Shown in pieces: positions 1-5,730 of a stretch of 19,693 bases of DNA. This stretch comes from Bacillota bacterium. GTDB lineage: Bacteria > Bacillota > Clostridia > Oscillospirales > Acutalibacteraceae. Every line of letters starts with the position of its first letter. Within the stretch, counting starts at the first letter, position 1. Where the stretch lies: the NCBI GenBank assembly GCA_023391275.1, contig JAEWBE010000026.1:1-19693 (forward strand), given 5' to 3'. A model generated the notes under the pieces. That model searched no databases, was not told the DNA's origin, and was given only the letters and a program-made list of their open reading frames with translations. The position numbers and the translations under genes were made by a program.

Positions 1-3
1 AAT

Positions 4-789
4 ATGGAAAAGCGTATAAAACTACTGATTGCGAATGATAGTGTCGAATTTAACCGTGATTACGGTCGTAATTTTGAAGAATCCGGCATGGAAACAATTT
101 ACACGCAAAAAGACGGTATGAAGCTCCTTGAGAAAATCGAGGCGATTCATCCTGATGTAGTCCTTGCAGACTTGTTTATGCCGCATTTGGACGGAATTGG
201 TGTTATGAAAGCAACACAAGCCAAAATAGCGGGGATTAAGCCGTTGTTTGTCATAATTTCTAATTTTACAAGCCCCACTTTGGAGCGCGAGGTAATGATG
301 TCAGGCGCTTCATATTTTGCAATCAGTCCGTTTAACGCTTCAGATTTATCCGATCGAATTCTTCAATTGTGTTCCATGTCCGGCTTACTGCCGAAAAATT
401 CGAACAAACAGCAAAATTCAGAAACACCTGAGCCGTCGCTTGAAATTCAGGTAACGGAAATTCTTCATCAAATTGGCGTTCCGGCACATATCAAAGGCTA
501 TCATTATTTACGCGATTCCATTATAATGGCAATTGAAACCCCGGATATCATCAATGCAGTTACCAAAAGACTTTATCCAAGTGTTGCCAAACGTTATGAA
601 ACAACAGCATCCCGTGTTGAGCGTGCAATCCGCCATGCGATTGAAGTAGCATGGGATCGCGGTGATGTGGATATTCTGAACTCTTATTTCGGATACACGA
701 TTCACAACACACGGGGCAAACCAACCAACAGTGAATTTATCGCAATGATCAGCGACCGGTTAAGGCTTCATATGAAAACCGCGAGCTAA
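4..789 (+). CDS. spo0A: Stage 0 sporulation protein A, response regulator with degenerate receiver domain
   Basis: Master transcription factor for entry into sporulation, a cytoplasmic DNA-binding response regulator of 261 residues, which is normal length. Residues 1-120 are a receiver domain with the phospho-acceptor Asp56 in the segment ADLFMPHLDG. Residues 145-258 are the Spo0A effector domain, recognisable from GVPAHIKGY, LYPSVAKRY, TTASRVERAIRHAIEVAW and the near-invariant KPTNSEFIAM. Two receiver positions are unusual. The Asp-Asp acidic pocket reads Asn11-Asp12, and the Lys expected before the conserved Pro-Phe (normally LKPF) is Ser108 (ISPF). Ser86 takes the place of the usual Thr/Ser switch residue. 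The start fits the family N terminus (MEK-x-I-K), but its ribosome binding site lies outside the window. A terminator follows, so the gene is probably monocistronic or last in its unit. Identity is certain; normal phosphorelay control is not. Confidence 0.97.
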   Translation: MEKRIKLLIANDSVEFNRDYGRNFEESGMETIYTQKDGMKLLEKIEAIHPDVVLADLFMPHLDGIGVMKATQAKIAGIKPLFVIISNFTSPTLEREVMMSGASYFAISPFNASDLSDRILQLCSMSGLLPKNSNKQQNSETPEPSLEIQVTEILHQIGVPAHIKGYHYLRDSIIMAIETPDIINAVTKRLYPSVAKRYETTASRVERAIRHAIEVAWDRGDVDILNSYFGYTIHNTRGKPTNSEFIAMISDRLRLHMKTAS

Positions 790-827
790 AATAAAAAATT
801 ATATTTGAAGTCTTTAATTCTGTATGA

Positions 828-887
828 ACTCCTTTACTTTATTGGGTGCGAATTTATTCAATCTCATAAGGTAAAGGAGTGTTTTTT
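828..887 (+). terminator. Intrinsic terminator after spo0A
   Basis: ACTCCTTTAC at 828-837 is perfectly complementary to GTAAAGGAGT at 871-880. The stem extends inward to about 15 pairs (one G-U) before a loop of about 23 nt. A run of six T follows at 882-887. It lies 39 nt after the spo0A stop codon. Confidence 0.8.
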
Positions 888-890
888 ATA

Positions 891-961
891 AACGGCTTTA
901 ATAAAATAATATTTTAGATGATGAACCGGAGCTATTTATTTTGAAGCAAAATAAAGCCGTT
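891..961. repeat. Inverted repeat, possible RNA hairpin
   Basis: AACGGCTTTA (891-900) and TAAAGCCGTT (952-961) are perfect 10-base inverted repeats. Inside them AAAATAA (903-909) can pair with TTATTTT (936-942), giving a two-segment stem around a 26-nt loop. There is no T run after the right arm, so it is not a standard terminator in the + direction. Its function is unknown. Confidence 0.55.
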
Positions 962-1131
962 GTTAATATAATATTATGAACAAATTACATAATATCAATA
1001 TACAGGAGAGGATATATCATAACTGCATATCATTTTTTAAGCATATAGAATAGCTTTTATTCACTTTATTTTATTCTTGCTCCTGCCGTTTTTAAAAATT
1101 GAAAGCAACAAATTTCGAAAGGAGGGAAAGT

Positions 1132-1404
1132 ATGGATGCTATGAGCTTTGGAATGTTATTAAAAAGAAAAGGGGTAAAACTGTACAAAGAAGTTGACGGA
1201 AGGTCAATCGCCGAAATTCTCGGCTTTATATCAGAAGAGACCCAAAAAAAGTTAGCCAATACTGAATTATCCCACGAACTGATTGAAGAACTTTTAATGG
1301 ATTCCATGAAAAGCTCCGGTATAAAAAATACAGACAGCGAAATCAGGGCAAGACTAAATGATGCTGATTATATGGAAAGGTTAAAAAGCAAATACACCGG
1401 ATAA
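1132..1404 (+). CDS. Hypothetical protein, 90 residues, family not recognised
   Basis: I do not recognise this protein. The ATG at 1132 is chosen because a near-perfect AAAGGAGG sits at 1118-1125, six bases upstream; an in-frame TTG at 1099 lies upstream of that site and is unlikely. The product has no Cys, no signal peptide and no membrane segment. It is strongly charged and looks mainly helical, with a basic N terminus (LLKRKGVKLYKEVDG), a central acidic helix (HELIEELLMDSM) and a C-terminal stretch rich in Asp, Arg and Lys. It lies alone between the structured gap after spo0A and a hairpin terminator at 1425. Its place next to spo0A does not show a sporulation role. Confidence that it is a real gene rests on the ribosome binding site, the isolated reading frame and the terminator. 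Confidence 0.7.
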   Translation: MDAMSFGMLLKRKGVKLYKEVDGRSIAEILGFISEETQKKLANTELSHELIEELLMDSMKSSGIKNTDSEIRARLNDADYMERLKSKYTG

Positions 1405-1424
1405 GAAATTCGCCTTGTTCAGAA

Positions 1425-1459
1425 ACAGCCTGCATCGTTTTGATGCAGGCTGTAATTTT
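1425..1459 (+). terminator. Terminator between convergent genes
   Basis: A perfect 12-bp stem joins ACAGCCTGCATC (1425-1436) and GATGCAGGCTGT (1442-1453) around a 5-nt GTTTT loop, followed by AATTTT. It lies 20 nt after the 90-aa gene and 9 nt from the stop codon of the minus-strand thioesterase, so it could end transcripts from both sides. The T run is short on both strands. Confidence 0.75.
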
Positions 1460-1462
1460 CCA

Positions 1463-1942
1463 TTAATACGCTTCCAAACGGCGCTTCTGGCGCAGTTCAC
1501 GACGTTTTATCCCGGCTTCCCATTCTGCCTTTTCCTGAAATGTTTCGCAAATCAGCTTTGGCACAGGAATTGGTTTTTGATTTTCATCCAGAGCGACTTC
1601 CACCAGATATGCAGTGTTCACCAGCCTTCTTTGGCCTGACAAGTCCTCAACAAAGCTGTCCACGCGCACTTCCATGGAAGAAGTGCCGACATAAGTTAAT
1701 TTCCCGCGCATTACGATTGCACTGTTGGAATAAGCAGGGCTTTTAAATTGCAGCGAGTCGATTTCTGCTGTAGTAACGTTATGGTTGCAGTGTCGGCGTG
1801 CAACCAGTCCCGCTACGATATCAATCCAAGCGGCCAGTTGCCCGCCGAATACACGGCCCTGTCCGTTCAAATGGTTGTCGAAAATAACCTGAATCTGCTC
1901 GGTTTCCGAATCCGCCACATGTTTTGCTGTCAGTTCACTCAT
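1463..1942 (-). CDS. Acyl-CoA thioesterase, hotdog fold
   Basis: Predicted to hydrolyse acyl-CoA thioesters to free acid and CoA in the cytoplasm. The 159-residue product matches the single-hotdog acyl-CoA hydrolase family (YkhA/YciA type). The diagnostic segment is NHLNGQGRVFGGQLAAWIDIVAG near residues 23-45, where N-x-x-G-x-V-F-G-G leads into the central hotdog helix. The strands include IDSLQFKSPAY, GKLTYVGTSSMEVRV and VNTAYLVEVALDE. The basic tail (KRRELRQKRRLEAY) is usual for the family. The frame runs upstream to 2014, but the promoter at 1976-2004 predicts transcription starting near 1969. That favours the ATG at 1942, preceded by a weak GGTG site. It is the only minus-strand gene in the window and stands as its own unit. 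The physiological substrate cannot be read from sequence. Confidence 0.87.
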   Translation of the reverse strand: MSELTAKHVADSETEQIQVIFDNHLNGQGRVFGGQLAAWIDIVAGLVARRHCNHNVTTAEIDSLQFKSPAYSNSAIVMRGKLTYVGTSSMEVRVDSFVEDLSGQRRLVNTAYLVEVALDENQKPIPVPKLICETFQEKAEWEAGIKRRELRQKRRLEAY

Positions 1943-1975
1943 ACTTTTCACCAAATCCTTTATCATATTATTACT

Positions 1976-2004
1976 AATATAATATGGAAATCTCCAAATA
2001 GCAA
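1976..2004 (-). promoter_or_regulatory. Sigma-A-type promoter for the thioesterase
   Basis: Read on the minus strand, TTGCTA (2004-1999) and TATATT (1981-1976) are separated by exactly 17 bases. The predicted start near 1969 lies about 27 nt before the chosen ATG at 1942. Confidence 0.6.
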
Positions 2005-2097
2005 GAGTCATCATGATTTGATGAGCGCATGTTTCACATTTTTCGCTTCTGAAATGTTAACATAATCTGAACTTTGCTTAAAGAAACAGAATTATAA

Positions 2098-2126
2098 TTG
2101 CGTCTGGCACAGAAAAATACTATAAT
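2098..2126 (+). promoter_or_regulatory. Sigma-A-type promoter for ispD
   Basis: A perfect -10 TATAAT at 2121-2126 lies 17 bases after TTGCGT (2098-2103). The -35 box is weak (TTG only). Transcription would start near 2133, which rules out the in-frame ATG at 2139 and supports the ATG at 2166. Confidence 0.6.
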
Positions 2127-2165
2127 ATAATACATTGTTTGAATTCAGTCGGAGGATACCATAAT

Positions 2166-2870
2166 ATGGGAATGAAACAAAATAATTGCGCGATCATTGT
2201 TGCCGCTGGGAATTCTACCCGTATGTCCCTTGGATTTTCGAAACAGTTTGTCCTTCTTTGCGGAATTCCGGCAATTGTGAGAACCCTTTCTGCATTTGAC
2301 AAAGCGGCTCGGATTGATTGCGTTGTGGTGGTTTGCAGGGATGAAGACATTTCCCAGTTAAATGATTGTATTAAGAAATATGAGATAAAAAAAGTAATTC
2401 GAGTGGTCCCCGGCGGAAGCACACGCCAGCAATCTGTTGCGGCGGGAATTCTGGCCGCACCGCGGGAGGCCGCGTGTTTTGCCATTCATGACGGGGCGAG
2501 GGCTCTGATTACACCGGATGAAATCGATGCGGCCGTTGAAGACGGACTTCGGTTCGGTGCCTCGGCGCTGGCTGCTCCGGTAAAGGATACCATTAAGCAA
2601 ATTGATGAAAGCGGGTTTGTTGTTTCTACTCCGGAACGCGCCACGCTTTGGGCAGTTCAAACCCCGCAGGTGTTTGAGCGGCAAATTTATTTTTCTGCGA
2701 TGGAACAGGCGCGGAAAGACGGCGCCGATTATACTGACGACTGCCAGCTGGCCGAAAATGCAGGCATCCGGGTTCATTTGTGCCGCGGTGAATACACGAA
2801 TCTAAAGCTTACCACCATGGATGATGTTGCTCTTGCGGAAACGATCATTCAGAAAAGGGAGAATGCATGA
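2166..2870 (+). CDS. ispD: 2-C-methyl-D-erythritol 4-phosphate cytidylyltransferase
   Basis: Third enzyme of the MEP isoprenoid pathway; it joins CTP and 2-C-methylerythritol 4-phosphate to give CDP-methylerythritol and PPi. The 234-residue product carries the family blocks in order: the nucleotide-binding loop AIIVAAGNSTRM (about residues 8-19), SKQF with the conserved Lys, VPGGSTRQQSVAAGI, HDGARALI, VKDTI, and WAVQTPQVF near residue 165. The C-terminal NLKLTTMDDVALAE corresponds to the usual N-x-K-x-T-x-x-x-D segment. The ATG at 2166 has GGAGG ten bases upstream (2151-2155). The frame is open from 2139, but that start precedes the ribosome binding site and almost coincides with the predicted transcription start. 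The stop codon overlaps the ispF start, so the two are translationally coupled. Confidence 0.95.
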   Translation: MGMKQNNCAIIVAAGNSTRMSLGFSKQFVLLCGIPAIVRTLSAFDKAARIDCVVVVCRDEDISQLNDCIKKYEIKKVIRVVPGGSTRQQSVAAGILAAPREAACFAIHDGARALITPDEIDAAVEDGLRFGASALAAPVKDTIKQIDESGFVVSTPERATLWAVQTPQVFERQIYFSAMEQARKDGADYTDDCQLAENAGIRVHLCRGEYTNLKLTTMDDVALAETIIQKRENA

Positions 2871-3343
2871 TGAGGATTGGACATGGCTACGATGTTCACC
2901 GGTTAGTGCAAAACCGCAGACTGGTCTTAGGCGGTGTCGTAATTCCGTATGATAAGGGGCTGCTCGGCCATTCCGATGCGGATGTGTTGGCCCATGCCAT
3001 TGCGGACGCACTGCTTGGCGCCGCTGCTCTTGGGGATATCGGAATGCATTTCCCGGACACAGACCCGGCTTTCCGTGATGCCGACAGCCTGGTACTGCTT
3101 TCGAAAGTATGTAAACTGCTGGAGGACAGGAAGTATCGCATCGGGAATATTGATTCCACAGTCATTGCGCAGGCTCCGAAGCTAAAGCCATATATTGAAG
3201 AAATGAGGCGGAATCTTGCAGCAGCATGCAAAGTAAATATAGAGCAAATCAGTGTCAAGGCGACCACTGAGGAAAACCTTGGATTCACGGGCGCCGGTGA
3301 CGGAATTGCGGCACATGCGGTTTGTATTATTGAGGCAATGTAA
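2867..3343 (+). CDS. ispF: 2-C-methyl-D-erythritol 2,4-cyclodiphosphate synthase
   Basis: Fifth enzyme of the MEP pathway; it cyclises CDP-methylerythritol 2-phosphate to the 2,4-cyclodiphosphate with release of CMP. At about 158 residues it is full length and should form the usual trimer. The metal-binding D-x-H is in GYDVHRL, with the third ligand His in LLGHSDADVL. Other family blocks are LGDIGMHFPDTDP, STVIAQAPKLKPYI and KATTEENLGFTGAGDGIAAHAV. Two adjacent ATG codons (2867 and 2870) could start it. AGGGAG at 2856-2861 is five bases from the first and eight from the second, so the second may be the true start. Either one overlaps the ispD TGA, indicating translational coupling. ispD and ispF, often neighbours or fused in bacteria, share the promoter at 2098. 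Confidence 0.96.
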   Translation: MMRIGHGYDVHRLVQNRRLVLGGVVIPYDKGLLGHSDADVLAHAIADALLGAAALGDIGMHFPDTDPAFRDADSLVLLSKVCKLLEDRKYRIGNIDSTVIAQAPKLKPYIEEMRRNLAAACKVNIEQISVKATTEENLGFTGAGDGIAAHAVCIIEAM

Positions 3344-3400
3344 ATAATCAAAAGGCATGTTTTCGGCATACTCTGTAATAAAAACAGAGAGGTGATTAAC

Positions 3401-3631
3401 GTGGGCAAGCCTATGATAATGCTAAGCTCAATCACTTATGCCATGAAAAGCCGTGATATATTGTTAAAATATAGAATTAAATCAAATGTGGAAAGAACGC
3501 CGCAGGACGGTACCAATGCTGGCTGTGGTTACAGTATATATGTTCCGGAAAGAACCGATGAAGCAGAAAGAATATTAATCAGTTTGGGAATTAAAGTCCT
3601 CGGACGTGCGGAGAGGGGTGGCTCGGTATGA
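3401..3631 (+). CDS. DUF3343 family protein (putative Se/S carrier-like)
   Basis: A 76-residue protein of the DUF3343 family, which Pfam describes as putative Se/S carrier-like. Seen here: a short beta-alpha unit (MIMLSSITYAMKSRDILLKYRI), a Pro-containing strand, then the family signature around NAGCGYSIYV with a single conserved Cys, and a C-terminal helix ending in LGIKVLGRAERG. The GTG at 3401 is preferred because GAGGTGAT (3388-3395) sits five bases upstream; an in-frame GTG at 3392 lies inside that site, and ATG 3413 is a second choice. Its TGA overlaps the ATG of the cysteine desulfurase-like gene by four bases. That coupling fits a role passing persulfide or selenide sulfur/selenium on from that enzyme, but this is inference from family and context. 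Confidence 0.82.
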   Translation: MGKPMIMLSSITYAMKSRDILLKYRIKSNVERTPQDGTNAGCGYSIYVPERTDEAERILISLGIKVLGRAERGGSV

Positions 3632-4764
3632 TCTATCTGGACAATGCCGCTACCACTTATCCAAAGCCGGTTGTCGTTCAAAATGCAATGAGTCATGCAT
3701 TGAAATACTATGGAGCCAATCCTGGCCGTGCCGGCCATGATATGTCCATGGCGGCTGCGGAAGAAATTTACCGCTGCCGTACGGCAGCGGCAGATTTTTT
3801 TCATGCACCTGGCCCGGAATGTATCGCTTTCACTTTAAACTGCACGCATGCCATGAACTATGTTTTGAAAGGCTTGTTAAAACCGGGGGATCATGTTGTA
3901 ACTTCGTGTCTTGAACACAATGCGGTTATGCGTCCTCTTCAGGCCCTGTCTGAAAAGGGAGTCACCTTTACAATTGCACAAGTCTTTCCGGGGGACAATG
4001 ATGCCACTGTTGATTCTTTTCGAAAAGCGATTAACGCCGGCACCAAGCTGATTGTCTGTACACATGCTTCAAATGTATGGGGAATTCGCCTTCCTGTGGA
4101 ACGGATTGCTGCGTTGGGTCATCAATACGGCGTTCCAATTGTGGTTGACTGTGCGCAAACAGCCGGCGTACTTCCAATTGACATGGCAGAGAACGGTCTG
4201 GACTACCTTTGCATTGCGGGGCATAAAGGACTTTATGCTCCCATGGGCACCGGCATGCTGATTACTCCGAACGGTTCTGATCTTGCCACCATTATTGAAG
4301 GCGGAACAGGCACCAATTCGATTTCTTTAACGCAGCCTCCGACCATGCCGGACCGTATGGAAAGCGGAACGCAGAATATGCCCGGAATTGCGGGGCTTCG
4401 TGCGGGAATCGAATTTGTAAAAAGCCGAACGACTGAAACAATCTATAAACATGAAATGGAATTGATTCAATATCTATATCGGCAGCTTTCCGGTATGAAG
4501 GGCATAAAGCTTTACACATCGGAACCCGTAATTCCTTATTTGGCTCCGGTGCTTTCCTTTAACGTAGGGGATATGCCAAGCGAAGTTGTGGCGCAGAAAC
4601 TCAATGCGCGCGGAATTGCGGTACGTGCGGGCCTTCATTGCGCACCGGTAGCGCATGAATTTATGGGAACCATTAAACAGGGTACAGTGCGGGTGTGCCC
4701 GTCGTTGTTCAGCAACATGAACGAAATGCACACGTTCGCTTTGTCCTTAATGAAGATAATTTGA
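3628..4764 (+). CDS. Cysteine desulfurase family protein (class V aminotransferase)
   Basis: PLP enzyme of 378 residues, close in sequence to the 'cysteine desulfurase family protein' subgroup (EF2568 type) rather than housekeeping IscS or SufS. It begins with the typical YLDNAATTYPKP. His98 (SCLEHNAV) and Asp174/Gln177 (VVDCAQTAG) contact the cofactor, and Lys200 in AGHKGLYAPMGTG is the Schiff-base lysine. Cys338 in RAGLHCAPVAHE is the expected persulfide-forming cysteine, followed by KQGTVRVCPSLFSN. All catalytic residues are therefore present. The likely reaction is release of sulfur (or selenium) from cysteine (or selenocysteine) onto the active-site Cys. The ATGA overlap with the DUF3343 gene suggests the small protein is its partner or acceptor. 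No scaffold or thiolation gene lies nearby, so the final acceptor is unknown. Confidence 0.9.
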   Translation: MIYLDNAATTYPKPVVVQNAMSHALKYYGANPGRAGHDMSMAAAEEIYRCRTAAADFFHAPGPECIAFTLNCTHAMNYVLKGLLKPGDHVVTSCLEHNAVMRPLQALSEKGVTFTIAQVFPGDNDATVDSFRKAINAGTKLIVCTHASNVWGIRLPVERIAALGHQYGVPIVVDCAQTAGVLPIDMAENGLDYLCIAGHKGLYAPMGTGMLITPNGSDLATIIEGGTGTNSISLTQPPTMPDRMESGTQNMPGIAGLRAGIEFVKSRTTETIYKHEMELIQYLYRQLSGMKGIKLYTSEPVIPYLAPVLSFNVGDMPSEVVAQKLNARGIAVRAGLHCAPVAHEFMGTIKQGTVRVCPSLFSNMNEMHTFALSLMKII

Positions 4765-4781
4765 AAATACAGATAAAAGGA

Positions 4782-4809
4782 TTGCATATAGAATTATATA
4801 TGTTAAAAT
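4782..4809 (+). promoter_or_regulatory. Probable promoter for cdaA-cdaR
   Basis: TTGCAT (4782-4787) and TAAAAT (4804-4809) are separated by 16 bases. The start would fall near 4816, inside the palindrome at 4814-4830. Confidence 0.5.
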
Positions 4810-4813
4810 TAAA

Positions 4814-4830
4814 TTAGAATTTTATTCTAA
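4814..4830. promoter_or_regulatory. Palindrome at the predicted cdaA transcription start
   Basis: TTAGAAT and ATTCTAA (7 bases each, perfect) flank a TTT centre. The site lies directly after the predicted -10 box and before the ribosome binding site (AAAGGA, 4835-4840). It could be an operator or a short 5' mRNA hairpin. It is too AT-rich and lacks the T run needed for a terminator. Confidence 0.45.
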
Positions 4831-4848
4831 TGGGAAAGGAAGAAAGCT

Positions 4849-5730
4849 ATGGATTATATCATAACGGCATGGAATTCGTTTATCAGCCTTGTGAAAATGT
4901 TTCGGGTTTCCGATGCGTTGGACGTAATCCTGGTATCCTTTATTATTTACAGCGCGATTAAACTGGTTCGGGAAACAAGAGCAGAACAACTGGTTAAGGG
5001 CATTATTGTCCTTTTAATTGTTTGGGGCGGATCTTACTTTTTAAAACTATACATGATGAAAACACTGCTTGCCTATTTTTTCCAGTTCAGTGTGACGGCT
5101 TTGCTGATTGTGTTCCAGCCGGAAATCCGTCGCGCACTGGAGCAGATCGGCCGCAGCGGCATCGGCAACAAACATTGGACGTTCGGTGTTTCATCAACGG
5201 ATATAGAAGCTTTAATGCAGCAGAACCGCCGGGGGCTTAACGCGGTTGTTGACGCCGCCGCCGTTCTGCAAAAGCAGAAAACAGGCGCTTTGATTGTGTT
5301 GGAAAGGAAGACCAAGCTGGGCGATATTATTGATACCGGCACAGTTGTGGAAGCGATCCCTTCTGCGCCTATTATCTGTAATATTTTCTTTAATAAAGCT
5401 CCGTTGCACGACGGCGCCATGATTATGCGTGACGGTATGGTGTACGCCGCCGGCTGCATTCTTCCCCTGACCAAAAGCGATAAGGTAAGCATTGAGCTTG
5501 GTACCCGCCACCGGGCGGCAATTGGTATGAGTGAGAACTCCGATGCGGTTATTGTCGTGGTTTCCGAGGAAACGGGGCAGATTTCTGTTGCGGTAAACGG
5601 AGTTCTGACGCGGAACTATACCAGAGAAACATTGAAAAGTGAACTGGAAGGTTTGCTCCTTCCGAGTGAACCGGAACAAAACGAAAAACGCCAGAGCAAA
5701 ATCCCTTCGATATGGAGGGTGAAAAAGTAA
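4849..5730 (+). CDS. cdaA: Diadenylate cyclase CdaA (membrane-bound)
   Basis: Makes c-di-AMP from two ATP at the membrane; the messenger controls potassium and osmolyte uptake and affects cell-wall homeostasis. Of 293 residues, about 22-90 form three membrane segments (VILVSFIIYSAIKL, GIIVLLIVWGGSYFL, LLAYFFQFSVTALLIV). The DAC catalytic domain follows, with the DGA motif at 188-190 (APLHDGAMI) and RHR at 220-222 (LGTRHRAAIG), both intact. The charged C-terminal tail after residue 270 is outside the domain. The ATG at 4849 has AAAGGA eight bases upstream. Its TAA shares a base with the start codon of cdaR, so the two are translationally coupled. In many Firmicutes glmM follows this pair; here a terminator does. 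Confidence 0.96.
   Translation: MDYIITAWNSFISLVKMFRVSDALDVILVSFIIYSAIKLVRETRAEQLVKGIIVLLIVWGGSYFLKLYMMKTLLAYFFQFSVTALLIVFQPEIRRALEQIGRSGIGNKHWTFGVSSTDIEALMQQNRRGLNAVVDAAAVLQKQKTGALIVLERKTKLGDIIDTGTVVEAIPSAPIICNIFFNKAPLHDGAMIMRDGMVYAAGCILPLTKSDKVSIELGTRHRAAIGMSENSDAVIVVVSEETGQISVAVNGVLTRNYTRETLKSELEGLLLPSEPEQNEKRQSKIPSIWRVKK

Larger units (their letters stand above)
790..1131. other. AT-rich structured gap between spo0A and the 90-aa gene
   Basis: About 340 bases with no convincing gene. The region holds the spo0A terminator (828-887), a second inverted repeat (891-961), a TATAAT at 967-972 without a good -35 box at normal spacing, and a Shine-Dalgarno-like AGGAGAG at 1004-1010 with no ATG/GTG/TTG start after it. 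The rest is low-complexity A/T sequence. A leader RNA or small RNA is possible, but nothing matches an RNA family I know. Confidence 0.5.

Noticed and set aside
42..48. TGTCGAA, a Spo0A-box-like heptamer, inside the start of spo0A; a similar TTCGACA on the other strand near 12909-12917 in hemZ
   Set aside because: Both lie in coding sequence, and a 7-base motif is expected about twice by chance in a window of this size on both strands.
1004..1048. AGGAGAG followed by an ATA-initiated nine-codon frame
   Set aside because: ATA is a rare start, the peptide is tiny, and nothing else supports translation. Kept only as an orphan ribosome-binding-like site.
3371..3389. Hairpin CTCTGT/ACAGAG just before the DUF3343 gene
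   Set aside because: Only six pairs with an A-rich loop, and it touches only the edge of the ribosome binding site; probably too weak to matter.
2896..3435. 179-codon open frame on the minus strand across ispF
   Set aside because: It is antisense to the clearly identified ispF and has no family features; a shadow of GC-biased codons.
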